Positions 11,879-24,299 of a stretch of 64,000 nucleotides of DNA are shown piece by piece. The stretch covers positions 272,790 to 336,789 of the forward strand of contig JAJEKB010001062.1 in NCBI GenBank assembly GCA_022393335.1. The letters run 5' to 3'. This DNA comes from Macrotrachela quadricornifera. Taxonomy: Eukaryota; Rotifera; Eurotatoria; Philodinida; Philodinidae. Below the pieces are notes generated by a model. The model was not told the DNA's origin and searched no databases. It saw only the letters and a program-made list of their open reading frames with translations. The translations under genes were made by a program, and so were the position numbers. Each line of letters opens with the position of its first letter. Positions within the stretch are counted from its first letter, which is position 1.

Positions 11879-13847
11879 TTATTCAATATTCATTAAAGAT
11901 TGTATAACTTGATCATATTCATCTAACCATTTTGATTCAATTGTATTCAACATTGATATATTTTCATGAAAATTTTTATGAAAATTTTTTATTTTATATG
12001 GAACTGGTTGAGATCTTTCAATAATAGCTGTCCAATTAATATGATTTTTAAACCATATATTTTGTTTAACTTCTTTTGCATCCATACCAATTAATGAACA
12101 ACCTAAACGTTTAGTTATTTTTGGTTCTAAAAATTTCATACAAGTAAATTTTGCTAAACTACTAATATGTAATGGAAATTTATGTTGATAATTACATAAA
12201 ACATTTTTATGTGTTTTAAACATTGATAGAGAATAAAATGGTGTATATGATGTTAACATTTCAAACATAGCTACACCTAATTGCCACCAATCAACAGAAT
12301 ATGAATATGGTTTACCTAAAAGCATTTCAGGTGGAATTATATCAGGTACACCAATTATTGTATATGTATAACTTGAATGTGATGATAACAATTTTGAATA
12401 AGCAAAATCATATAATTTAATATAACCATTATTAGTAAGAAGTATAGTTTCTAATTTAAGATTTCTCTAATAAAATATTTTTTTATTACTTAAGATTAAT
12501 TAAAAAATTCTGATCTTGGTCACAGTTGTACCAATACAAATTCAATTTGTATTGGCGCATGCTAGCTGGTACTGGGATGTATTGAGATATAGGGCGACCC
12601 ATTAGTTACTCGGCACTCTTTTATTGTGAAGAATTTTGAATAGGAAACACAATATAGACCCATGGTTTTCATCATTCGAAAGAACGATCCATATAATCTT
12701 CACTAAGACAAAAAATGTTATTTCATAGGAGTGTTTCAAATAACATTTATTCTTACAAATTCCGCGAAAATCTAGCTCAAGGCGTCTATGTTTTGCTATA
12801 AAATTATCACTTTATGCATTATTCTGTCAACTTTTTTTAAGCGAACCTTCGAAAAATGATGATGGTTTCATAGCAAAAGATGAGTGGCTTGAGCTATATT
12901 TCCGCGTAATTTGAAACGAGATTATGGTGAGAATTTATAAAAAAACAACACAAAAAGAATGTCAATTAAATAATTCCTATAGAAAAACATCTTTCATCTT
13001 AAAAAATATTATATGGATCGACGGTCTAGACGTCAATTTTTTAAATGGTAAAAACTGCAGGTCTGTGTCTTGTTTCTATCAAAAGTTATTCACAATTAAA
13101 ATAGTGCCGAATAACTTATGAACTCTTCTGTGTGTTGAAGACGAGAATAAGAGCAAACACCAGATCCGCACCATTACATGAATTCTAGGTTTTTCAGGAG
13201 TATATATATATGGTTATAATACTAGAGAGATTTCACGTGAAAAGGTTTCCTCAACATTTAAAATTGTAAATACTTCGATGAGAATTTTTTTAAAATTAAT
13301 CTTAAGTATTTACATAAATTATATTTAATTCATGTAAATATTCAAATACTAAAACAATTTGTGCACAATAAAATGCAACAATTGATTCTTCTAACCAACG
13401 AAATTTTCTCACTAAATGTAATAATGTTATTCCACTAATATATTCATATTTCATAGAAAAACAATTATTTTTTATATCAATATATGATGATATTAATGAA
13501 ATAATATAATTTGATTTTAAAAAATTTAATAAATATTTTTCATTAAATAAATATTGACGAAATTTCTTTGGTAAATTACGTTGAATTCGTTTTAATATAT
13601 ACATTTGTTCATCATTTGAATCTCGTATTAAATATGTTGCACCAAACATTCCAATATTTAATTTTGTTAATATATTATATTTTTCTGTATTAGTTTTTAT
13701 TATTGGAAAAAATAGATTAGAAAAATTTTTTTCCGATCGTTGAATTGAAGAACTACCTGCTAAAGATTGATATATATGAGAAGAATTTATTGAATAACGA
13801 CGACGACGATTTTGACGTTGAATATTAATAAATGAATATGATTTCAT
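11879..13847 (-). CDS. Divergent PKA-like AGC protein kinase, predicted pseudokinase, 2 exons, 373 aa
   Basis: Exon 1 is 13314-13847 and exon 2 is 11879-12466, with a phase-0 junction inside the catalytic loop. The order is AGC/PKA-like: a glycine-loop equivalent (NIGMFGATYLIRD), an ATP lysine in MYILKRI, a helix-C glutamate in FNEKYLL, LHELNIIY joined to RNLKLET, LYDFAYSKL, GVPDIIPPEML, SVDWWQLGVAMFEML and a C-tail with WTAIIERSQPVPYKI. Two catalytic positions are changed. The catalytic loop reads Y-R-N where active AGC kinases have Y/H-R-D, and the metal motif reads D-F-A where DFG is expected. The glycine loop lacks its first Gly, and the APE region is changed to PPE. The frame is open throughout, so this looks like a maintained pseudokinase rather than a decayed gene. 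The intron of 847 nt is far longer than usual here and contains a perfect palindrome. The start ATG (13847) lies 544 nt from the divergent Meis gene. Confidence 0.82.
12531..12555. repeat. Perfect 12-bp palindrome with 1-nt centre
   Basis: The arm CCAATACAAATT (12531-12542) and its exact reverse complement AATTTGTATTGG (12544-12555) are separated by a single C. It lies in the long intron of the kinase gene, at the start of a somewhat GC-richer block. It could be the end of an inserted element or simply a cruciform-prone intron sequence. Confidence 0.85.
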
Positions 13848-14391
13848 ACTTAAACTTTTTTTTATGATTAAATTAAACTCTATAGTAACAAATATTTCAT
13901 TAAAATATATAATTGAAAGAATATCTTATATTCAATAAGATAGTGAGCTCAAGCATTTTTTTATGAGTACTTCGATCGAATTAGGATGTGTATCTTTTAT
14001 TTGTTCTTGAAAATATCATACCTATAAAGTTTGGCAGTTTTTACAAAAAAATGTAGACATCTGATAGTGAACTTGTCCTATCTCGAAAGACATCGTTTAG
14101 TACAATTCCGTATTCATTATTGCGAGAAAAAATGAAGAAGAATTTATTTTGAATTAAAATAAAAATTCAAATTTTTCAATTTCATATCATTGAATTAATT
14201 AAATTGACTCAGCAAGATATATCTTTTCTCATAAACAGAAGAATATATCTCAACAAGATTATGATACACAGCAGGAAGACGAAAAAAAAATTTTTTTTTT
14301 CTTCCAATCATTAACGAGTATAACTCTAAAGAGCAACCAATATTTCTTCTTTTGATTGACATAGAAATAAATTCTTGGTCATTATAATTAA
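13848..14391. promoter_or_regulatory. Divergent intergenic region between kinase and Meis genes
   Basis: This 544-nt stretch separates two start codons that face away from each other, so it must contain the proximal promoters and 5' untranslated sequence of both genes unless further upstream exons exist. No TATA box or other element can be assigned confidently in such AT-rich DNA. Confidence 0.45.
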
Positions 14392-16231
14392 ATGAATAAT
14401 AATAAAAATCTTATATACAAGTAAAATAAAATAATAAAAATCAATAATTTTTATTTTTCGTTTTGTTCTTTTAGCCATCCATTTTTTCCATTATTAGAAA
14501 AAATTGTTTATAAATGTGAATTAGCAACAAATTCTTCGAATTCATTTAAATTATTAAATGAAGATATTATTGAATTTTCAAAACAAGTATTTTCAATTGG
14601 ATTTCTTTTTTCTATTTGTTTCTTTTGTTTTTTTTTTAGTTCAATAAAGAACAATTAGAATGTTATATATCAAATCCTGAAATAGATAATTTTGTAAGAA
14701 AAATTTTATATTAGAAAAAAAATTTAATTAAAATTTTTAGATTATACAAGCAATAGAAATTTTACGAATTCATTTACTTGAAATTGAAAAAGTTCATGAA
14801 TTATGTGAAAATTTTTGTCATAAATATATTAATCTATTAAAAGAAAAAATGTCAATGTAAATAAATAAAATATTAAATATATATATATTTAATTTTCTTT
14901 CGTTTAGGAATATTATTATAGATAATTTAAAATCTGATGAAGAAAGTGATGATGTACAATATATTCCTTTTTCATCACCAATAACCAATGAAATAAATGA
15001 TAATTTTGAAAATGATATATATGAAGAAAATGATGATATATCTCAACATCGTCAAAAAAAACGAGGAATATTTCCTAAATCTGCAACATCAATAATGCGT
15101 ACTTGGTTATTTCAACATATAAATGTAAATTATTCATTTCTTTTTTTTTTTGAAATATATTCTTTTTCATTATATCTTTTTTAGCATCCATATCCATCTG
15201 AAGAAGAAAAAAAACTTTTAGCAAAAGAAACAAATCTTAATATATTACAAGTCAATAATTGGTACGTTCATCGCGTGACATATTTCAATTTAAAAAGATG
15301 TGTCATAATAAGAGTTCGAAATGTGAACCTATAATTAAATTGTCAAAAAATAAAAAATCAATAGAAAGTATTTACCCTTAAAATGTTAATGCTATGAGAA
15401 ATTTGCAGCTGTATTCAATATATAACTCTATGATCATTAGATTTATTCTTTTTGTTCAAGGAAAATACATGTGGAGGATGAATATTAGTAGATAATATTT
15501 GGGCTCATCAATCATTTTTCTTTTGTTGTAAATATAGCGTTGATAGGTTTTGTCTGTTTGACGGATTCTTAATAGATGAAAATATGCAGCTGTTTTTTTT
15601 TTCTATTACTTGATTTCTTTTATGTTTTGTTTCTGATAATTAAAAGGTTTATTAATGCTCGAAGACGTATTATACAACCGATGATTGATCAATCAAATCG
15701 AGCTGGTAAATAAAATTTTATTTTTATTTTTTTTGTTAAATTTATTAATTAAATAATTATGAGATTTATAGCGATTACAAAAAAAGGTTGAGTTATATAC
15801 ACGATTTGTTTGTTTTTTGCATGTATGAAATATTGATTTAGAGTGAAGAATATACATAAAAAAACTCGTTTTATTTAAAATAAATTCATTCATTTTTGTT
15901 ATCTGTAGTGATGATTGGAATAGATCATAAGGATTTTATATCTACTAATCCTTATTATACATATGATCCAAATCAATCAGCATATGGATTTCAGACAAGT
16001 ATGTTTTAGTAATTTTGAATATTATATTAATTTAGTCAATTGTTTTGTTAAATAGATCTATATAATAAAATGACACCAACTTCACCATACTGTTCATCAG
16101 TAATACCAACTCATCCATGGTTGCATTCGAATTCATATTTTGCTACTATTCCTGATTCGAATAGTAGAATGTTATCAACACGATATGAAATATCACCATC
16201 ATCTTATCATAGACACAAGAGTAAAGAGTAG
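14392..16231 (+). CDS. meis/hth: Meis/homothorax TALE-class homeodomain transcription factor, 9 exons, 309 aa
   Basis: Exons are 14392-14420, 14475-14586, 14640-14693, 14741-14856, 14908-15124, 15185-15261, 15647-15705, 15909-15998 and 16056-16231. They total 930 nt. The Meis/PREP N-domain (about residues 10-100) shows [18 protein letters not shown] and [20 protein letters not shown], which bind PBC-class partners. An acidic linker follows. The TALE homeodomain (about residues 152-213) contains [20 protein letters not shown], the three-residue loop insertion HPYPSEEEK, and recognition helix [14 protein letters not shown]. Then comes the Meis signature [10 protein letters not shown]. The protein is shorter than vertebrate Meis (about 390-480 aa), mainly because only ten residues precede the Meis domain. 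That start was chosen because its 29-nt exon splices in phase into the conserved HPFFP. A more distal first exon could exist. The product acts in the nucleus in patterning with Pbx/Exd and Hox proteins. Confidence 0.9.
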
Positions 16232-18075
16232 AACACGTCTTTTTCTTTATGATTTTATATGTAACTATCTGTTTTGATAAAAAAAAATAAATAGATACTG
16301 TGATGAACTAATTATTGAATTCTATATAAAAAAATTCTAGTCCTCAGTATGACTCTGTAGAGTCTATGTTGTTTTGGAAAATGTTAGTGGATTAGTTATT
16401 TTATATTAATCTGCTTAATCTATTATATATCAAAGACTTACTGTCGGCTTGAATCCATTAGAAAATTTTTTCATATACTTTCTAATAATTAATTTTGTGA
16501 TAAATATCAATAATGACTACAATACAGACATGAAAAATGTTCTAAAAAAACACAAATCGAAAATTGATATTCATACCACAGAAACCACAATTACTATTCA
16601 AAAAATTATGTATAAAGCTATACTATACAAGGTGATATAGATACGCAATAGCTGTATAATATTATAAACATAAGATTAATAAAGATTGTATCGTTATCAA
16701 ATAGATCATGTCAATTCTTCCATTATGAAATGTTGTTACTTATATTGATAGACTTCTGTTTTCGGTTGAACAGTACTTAGAAAAAAGAAAAGGTCAATAT
16801 ATATTAGTTAATTATGATATGCTCTACAATCTAATATTCTATCATTTTTCATCAGGTATAATTTAATTGAATAGAAAATGAAAAATAAATTTTACAAGTG
16901 CTTTTTTTCAATCTTAACACATTAAATTTGTGTACTAATAACTTTTAATTTTTATAATATTCGCAAAAGTATTAGAAATAAACCTTCATATATAGATAAC
17001 AGGACGACATGACATAACCATTAAATATCGGTTATCTGTTCACAGCATTCTTATATATATATAAATTTATCTGTAGATTAAAAGGTAAATATCCATATCA
17101 CCATTATAGATAAGAAGAATATTGAATTTAAATAAAAAAGAAAACTCAAATCAAATGTATACGTATCATGGTTTACTTTCGGTCTGCTTGGACTATTGTG
17201 TTTGTGATATTTCTTTGAAAATTAGGAGTAAGTTTTTCTAATCAGAAATGAATCAAGATAATTTCTATTATCTTAACAAAAAAAAAAATAAATAGTTCAT
17301 GTGGTAGATATAGAATAAAAGAAAATGTGTATCTAATGTTAGAATAAATACTATAACTTTAATAGAAATAATTATTACAGTCGGTCAGAATTTATATTTA
17401 TTTCTTTTTCTATTCTCCTATTTTATTTTAATTTTGATTATTCTTTCGTCATTTTACTCCACGAGATTTGAACATGTATTCATTTTTTTCTTAGTATCAG
17501 TACTGTTTATATGTGGAAATATAGCTGAATATCTTATACTAATGAAGATTTTCAAAGTAAGATATCTTAATAAGTCTTTTTCCTATAAATCTATAACCAA
17601 ATATATTGAGAAAGGAAACATTCAAGTTTTTTTTGTATCATTCAAATAAAATTCTAATATTAAAAAAGGATAACGGTAGAACTATACCTTTGATTCGTCA
17701 TACAAATTACTTTACAAACATATGATTATTTTCTTTATGAAAATAATATAAATTTATATTAATTCTGTATTACTGATATTTATTTATCCATGACAATCTA
17801 CGCAAAAAATATGATTACCGTTATCGAATATCACCACAAAGTGTGTATGATTAAGTCAATAAAAAACAAAAAGGAAAGAAAAATTTACCGTTTCACAAAC
17901 ACAATAGTTTTTATCCGATAAGACACGTGTGATTTGATAGACAAATATTTCGTATATATATACGGCTATCAATATAATAAAAAATGTCAGTTTTTTTTTT
18001 CTTTAGTATATATAGGCATTGGCAAGAGAAAAAAAAATATTATATATTTTTTCAAAGCAATAAATAATTAAAAAC
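16232..18075. other. Intergenic, no gene seen
   Basis: AT-rich sequence between the Meis stop and the CoA-transferase start. Short open frames occur but none has splice support, family similarity or a sensible start. The last few hundred bases should contain the CoA-transferase promoter. Confidence 0.45.
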
Positions 18076-20120
18076 ATGGCACGAACACTCATTGATAAAG
18101 GTTTATCATTTATTAAATCTGGTTCACGAGTTTTTGTTCATGGTAAGTTAAAAATAAATATTCAAAATAGATATAATAATCAATAATCTTTGATTTCTTT
18201 TTTATTTATTTATAGGTTGTGGTGGTACACCACAATATCTTAATCGTTTATTAGCTAATCGAGCAAGTGAATTGAAACGTGTTGAAATTATGGGTGTTTT
18301 ACCACTTGATAATACATATACAGATCCAAAATTAAAAGATAGTTTTTTTCTCAATAGTCTTTTTGCATCATCATTTGTTCGACCATGTATTGCTAATGGT
18401 ACAGCATCATATATTCCAATATTACTTAGTGAAATGCCTCGTCTTTTTAATGAAAATATTCTTCCAATTGATGCTGCTATTATACAAGTATCACCACCAG
18501 ATAAACATGGATATTGTTCAATTGGTATTTCAGTTGAAGTAACAAGATCTGCTATAAATAATGCAAAAAAAATTATTGCACAAATTAATCGATATATGCC
18601 ACGTGTACATGGTGATTCATTTATACATATGAATCAAATCGATGCTTATATTGAATATGATGAACCATTAATTGAACTAGATTATACACAAGAAATTAAT
18701 GATATCGATAGAGAAATTGGAAAAAGAGTAGCTGAATTAATTGATGATAGAAGCACACGTAAGAAAAAGAGATAAAACTCAATAGTAAATTGTATGAACA
18801 GATATTTGTAAATAATAACCTTATACAAAGGATAATATTCAAGTATTAAATGTTAAACTAATACGATAACTAGGTCAGAAGATCAAGTGCTTCCACCGTT
18901 CAATATCTCAAGAAGAAAAAAAAAACATTTTTAAGAACTAAAATTTTTAGAACCACTTATGAGCAAAATTTTAAGTCTAAATTATGTAATTCTATTTTTC
19001 CATGCATGCCTAGCTCGAGATGGAAAACTCATTTAAATAATCATAACCCTTGATAAGAAGGTCATGGACATGTATCGTTTTGGCATTGATCTAACTTCAA
19101 CAGATTCTACTTCTAATCAAAATATCAGTCTGATCGACGGTTGACACTTGCGAATTTCCCTCATTAGTTATTCACATAAAGAGTAATAAGATTTTAGACC
19201 TTAGTAAATTGAAAACTCAAATAATCAAATAGCATGAGTATTAATGATAGATCGACCATGAAGTTTGATAAATGATTTTATTTTTTTCTAAAACATCTTA
19301 ATTAATTCTTGCTTAGCAAAGAGACGTGAGAGTTAAATAAAAAAAATATTTGTTCAAATCTGAAACTTAAAATTTAAAAATAAATTTTTCTATATCTAGT
19401 TCAAATGGGTATTGGTGCCATTCCAGATTGTGTATTAAAATGTCTTGAAAATCATAAAGATTTAAGTATAGCTTCAGAAATGATATCAGATGGTATAATA
19501 CCATTAATTGAAAAAGGTGTTATTACTAATCGTTATAAAACATTTTATCCTGGAAAAACAACATGTACATTTATGTTAGGTACAAGAAAACTTTATGATT
19601 TTGTTGATGATAATCCAGATATACTTTCATTTGATGTTGCAATAACAAATGATCCAAGACAAATTTGTCAAAATCCTAAAATGGTTGGAATTAATTCTGC
19701 TTTACAAATTGATTTAACTGGACAAGCTTGTGCTGAATCATTAGGTTTAGTACATTATTCAGGTATTGGAGGACAAATGGATTTTATGTATGGTGCAGCA
19801 TTAAGTCAACAAGGTAAACCAATTCTTGTTTTACCATCACAAACATCAAAAGGAATATCACGTATTGTTAATACAGTAAATTTTAATAATTTTTGAAAAG
19901 ATAAAATCTATTTTATATATATTTTGCTTAGTTAAATGAAGGTGCTGGTGTAACAACAACTCGTTCACATGTTCATTATGTTGTAACAGAATATGGTGTA
20001 GCTAATTTATTTGGTAAAAATTATCAACAACGAGCTAAAGCATTAATTGCAATAGCTCATCCTAATCATCGTGAAGAATTAGAACGTGCAGCTTATAAAC
20101 GTTTTAAATATCTTTATTAA
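18076..20120 (+). CDS. Acetyl-CoA hydrolase / 4-hydroxybutyrate CoA-transferase family protein, 4 exons, 424 aa
   Basis: Exons are 18076-18142, 18216-18758, 19400-19875 and 19932-20120 (1275 nt). Hallmarks of the family I-type CoA-transferase fold are present. They include VFVHGCGGTPQYL near the N-terminus, SPPDKHGYCSIGISVE, INRYMPRVHGDSFIH, MGIGAIPD and SEMISDG, where Glu230 aligns with the catalytic glutamate of the family. IGGQMDFMYGA and TTRSHVHYVVTEYGVANL follow. These enzymes move CoA between acyl groups such as acetate and 4-hydroxybutyrate. In animals the protein is usually mitochondrial, but no clear presequence is seen here. The exact acyl substrate cannot be read from sequence. Intron 2 is 641 nt; if it is not removed, exon 2 reads on to a stop at 18773-18775. 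The catalytic residues look intact. Confidence 0.9.
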
Positions 20121-21646
20121 ATTTTCAAAGCAATTATAAATCAATACTTTACATCTTGTGTGACAATAGCTTTAGTTAAAGTGAAAATTTAAATTGTAAA
20201 AGATTAATGTTTTATATTTATTATAATTTTTATTAATAGTATTTGTCGATTTATTAAATAATTAATATATTGAAAGGTATAAAATTATTCTATATATGTG
20301 ATCAATTTTTCTATAACAAAACTGATAGAATCACTTTTAATAGACAATCATTTTTTGATTTCATAATATAGAATTCAATGTATTTTTATCTTCTCTTTTC
20401 AATGATGACGTTCACAGCTTCCTATCTTATTTTTATCAAAAACAAAAAGAAATACTCGTTCACTTATTTCTCTTTGAAATTCACATTAGTCTTATCATCG
20501 TCTATAATGTGGCAGATAAACCCTTATCAAAATTATATTGTTATGACACTCGCTCAACAATGATGAAATATCGTTATACATTAAGAGAACGTGTTCTCAT
20601 GTTTTTTTTATATAGGATAATAAATGTACTATCGTCACTAGTTTTTGACATTGATGTAAATAATATTGATATGAACAAGTTAGTATTATCATTTTTAATA
20701 GAGAAAATTATCATTTTTTTTTTCCAAAGGGGTCCGACATGTATATATTGCATCAGGCACAATAATTATTTATTCCCGAAGTGAAAGAAAAAAGCATAGC
20801 CGCTACTACAGATAAAACATTGGAAATGATTTATTTCCCATGAACATAAGTCATATTAATATAATCATAAAATTACTTTTTTTAATTCTATTTCGATTTA
20901 TTATTTTTTCTTTTAATCTAATAAATTCAATGAATTTTTATCGATATTAGAAAAAGGAAAAAGTTATATTTCCATTAAATACATACATACAATTCTATCA
21001 TTCAATGTCATACAATATAATAGGTATTTAACATGACCTTATAGTCGTTCTTGATCTAGCAACATATATTTAATATATTACTCATAAAAATGAATGAATA
21101 TCGAATATAATATATACTTTACTATACATATAACTGTTGAACTATTGGTAATATAATATATATTATGAATCTTATAGATGAAACTCCAATGAGTAATATA
21201 AACCATTGACATGCTTTTATGATAAGATAATACATGATATGAACTTTCTTATGAATGAAATATATATACATATTTCTTTGTATTCATATAATTTGTCTAA
21301 ACATAAAACATTTGTTTCGATAATTGATCTAACAGTAGAGCGAAAAGAAAAGGCAAATAAGAGAGATAGAGAGTGAGAGAAGTGTTGCGTTCTTTTCTTT
21401 TTCTTAAAGAAAAAAAAAAAAGACGAAGCATTGGCAGCAGTGCACGTTGTATAATACATAATATAGAATGAGACCACCAGCTTGTTCGTCCGGTCGTGCA
21501 ACTGTACACGCTTCGTCGACAATGAATATCATTTTCTCGCAATAATAAACATAAACGTACAATCATAAGAGAAAAGAGAGAAGACAAATTATTGTTCTTA
21601 ACGGCAAACGCGATCATCGACAAAATCTAACAATTGATATATAAAT
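20121..21646. other. Intergenic, no gene seen
   Basis: The region between the CoA-transferase stop and the glypican start has only short low-complexity frames. The last 300 bases contain a purine-rich block and a GC-richer patch (about 21430-21530) that may belong to the glypican promoter. Confidence 0.4.
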
Positions 21647-24133
21647 ATGTTTTATTATTATTATTTGATTTTTATTTATTTATTAATAAATAATGTATTA
21701 ATGTATAAACAAATAACACAATGTAATTTATTAAATAATAAATTAAATAAATATAATATTAATATTAATATTCCAGAAAAAAAAAATTTTTCTGATCTTC
21801 GTTTATGTCAAGGTTTAATAGATAATCATTGTTGTCCACAAATATATGAAGAACATATACAAAATACAACAATTATTGAACTTTATTATTTATTTGAATT
21901 ATATACAATTAATTTATATGAACCATTAATTCATTTAACAAATGATTTAAATAGTTTGTTACATATATATATATGTATATATATATTTTTTCTAATTCTT
22001 ATTTTATTTAGATACATTTAAAAATTTAATTGAAATATCACGAAATGAAACACATTTAGTTTTACAACGTGGTTATAATAAACTTTATCAATCATATTAT
22101 TTCTCAATTGATAAATTTTTTAATAATCTATTAAAATTAACATATCGTACATATGAACATGATATTAAAAAATATATTGATGAATTATTTCGTAATATAC
22201 TGTATATATCATTAACATTAAATAATAATCAAACAACATTATCAACAAATTATTTATCATGTTTATGGAAAAATTATCCATTTGGTAATCATCCAAATTT
22301 ACTTGAAAAACAATTAATTATTAATTTAGGAAAATTAATTCATTTAAATGAATTATTTAAATTAACTAATGAACTTATACAAATTTTATCAATGGTAAGA
22401 ATTTATAAAAATTTATTCAAGCATATAATCATAATAATAAAGATTGTATTTGAAAGGTGTAACGAATTGCCTATATCATACAACTCTTAACTAATTATAA
22501 TTTGATTTCATATAAACATGACAAGCGTGAGAAATCCATTGATAAAAGTCATTATGATTTTATATACATATGGTTAATATTTCTATTAAAAGAACTAAAA
22601 TAAACATATTGTATTTCGATTTATATAAAGAAACTAAAACCTATGTAATTTTTTTTCAAAGTGTTATTTTCACACATTATATGTATCTTTTCTCGCCTTT
22701 CTTTTTAAGAGTGTTACGACGGATTATCATTGTATTGATTCATATATGCAATTATCATATTGTAATTTATGTAGTGGACGAAAAGAATTACCATGTTTAT
22801 CTAATTGTATAAATGTTATTGAAAGTTGTCTTGTTAATATAACATTAATTAATAATGTATGGCAAAATTTTCTTGGTAAATATTATATTTATTTATAATT
22901 ATTATGTAAATAGTTTTTTCTTTAAAGATGCTATTGAAAATATTGATTATTTTAATAATATTGAAAAAATTTTATCATCTATTGGTCTATCAATATCTGA
23001 TGGTGTTATGACCTTTTTTAATTCGGGTGGTGTACAAAACAAAGATGTATGTATTGATAAATGATATTTATATTTTATTATTCTTGATTATATATTTATA
23101 TATATAAAGATCATCGATCAATGTGGTTATATACGTATACGACGTCAAACATATCCTATAGAAAAAAAACTTCATGATGATAATAGTAAAATATTATCAT
23201 TATCTTTACTAGATAGAAAATTAATTCATATAAATCATACATTATATACATATCGATCATTTTGGTTGAAATTACCTGAAGAAATTTGTAAATCAAAAGA
23301 TATTTCAGCAATAAATGGTACAAAATGTTGGACAGGAACATCAATATCTCAAGATGGAAAGTATGAAATAAATGTTTGAATTTTTCTTTTTTAAAATTTT
23401 TTAATTTAATTAGATCATCTATTCGAACATATTATGATAAACCATTAAATTTAAAATTACAACGGATTTTAAAAGAAATAAAAGAAAAATCACAAATTAT
23501 TGGAAAAATAAATCGAATTACATCAGGTTAAATTAACAAAAAAAATTAAAAAAATAAGAATTTTTTTTTCTCTATATAGGATTTAATATTAAATCAACAA
23601 CAATAAGTTCACTAAGAAAAAATGAATCATTATTAAATAAAAATATTCATAATTATACAAATACATTAAAATCTCCTGATCTCGATGATTATCCAAATGA
23701 TAATGAATTTGATTATTCAGATTATGCATATGAAGATTCAACTGATGAAATGATTACTACAACAATAACCACAACAACAACATCAACATCAGCAACAAAA
23801 GTAATGACAACAACAATATCTGATATGGATGATACAAATACTGCTTATTATGATTATGGTGATCAAGATTTATATAGTGATGATGAATTAGAAGAAACAT
23901 CAACATTAGAAGAACCAATTTTAATAACTACAACAATTAATTGGAAAGATCATATACCATTTTATCATCGAAGACCACCGATTATTTGGAATATTAATAA
24001 ACATATTAATGAACAAAAATTAGAAAAACAAGAACAGCAATATAACAGTGGTTCTTCTCTTTATTATTCTTTTGTATTACTATTATTATTATTAGTATTA
24101 TTATTATTAACAATATTCATTTGTCGAGTCTGA
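21647..24133 (+). CDS. Glypican (GPI-anchored heparan sulfate proteoglycan core), 7 exons, 637 aa
   Basis: Exons are 21647-21974, 22012-22394, 22710-22875, 22928-23046, 23110-23360, 23414-23526 and 23580-24133 (1914 nt). An N-terminal hydrophobic signal peptide is followed by DLRLCQGLIDNHCCPQIYEE, which matches the glypican CxxL...CC start of the cysteine-rich domain. Further conserved blocks are NYLSCLWKNYPFG, YMQLSYCNLCSG with clustered cysteines, DGVMTFFNSGG and LPEEICKSKD...NGTKCW. The C-terminal third is acidic and threonine-rich. It ends with a small-residue stretch and a hydrophobic tail (about residues 612-637), as expected for GPI attachment. Ser-Gly pairs that could carry glycosaminoglycans are few: one at about 453 and one near the GPI site. 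Glypicans modulate Wnt, Hedgehog and BMP signalling at the cell surface. The exon 1 donor lies in an AT repeat and is the least certain boundary. Confidence 0.85.
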
Positions 24134-24266
24134 CGTAATTAATCGACCCGTTGTTTTTTGTTCTTTATTTTTGTATATCTTTAAAAGAAAGTTGTATCAT
24201 GTTTATTATGATTACATGATTGATAATCATACAGTATGACAAAGAATGTAATCATACTCATCAATC

Positions 24267-24299
<33 letters not shown>

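Noticed and set aside
17434..17649. 71-residue hydrophobic open frame upstream of the CoA-transferase gene
   Set aside because: It opens with TTG, has no splice partner and no family similarity, and its composition is what AT-rich DNA gives by chance.
20378..20784. Overlapping short open frames on both strands
   Set aside because: Low complexity, mutually overlapping, no splice context and no recognisable protein.
21217..21623. Two overlapping ~100-residue minus-strand frames
   Set aside because: They are built on poly-K/poly-F and purine-rich low-complexity sequence upstream of glypican; no similarity or plausible start context.
22570..22812. 80-residue frame within the glypican gene
   Set aside because: It overlaps glypican intron 2 and exon 3 in a different frame; the glypican reading is supported by conserved cysteines.
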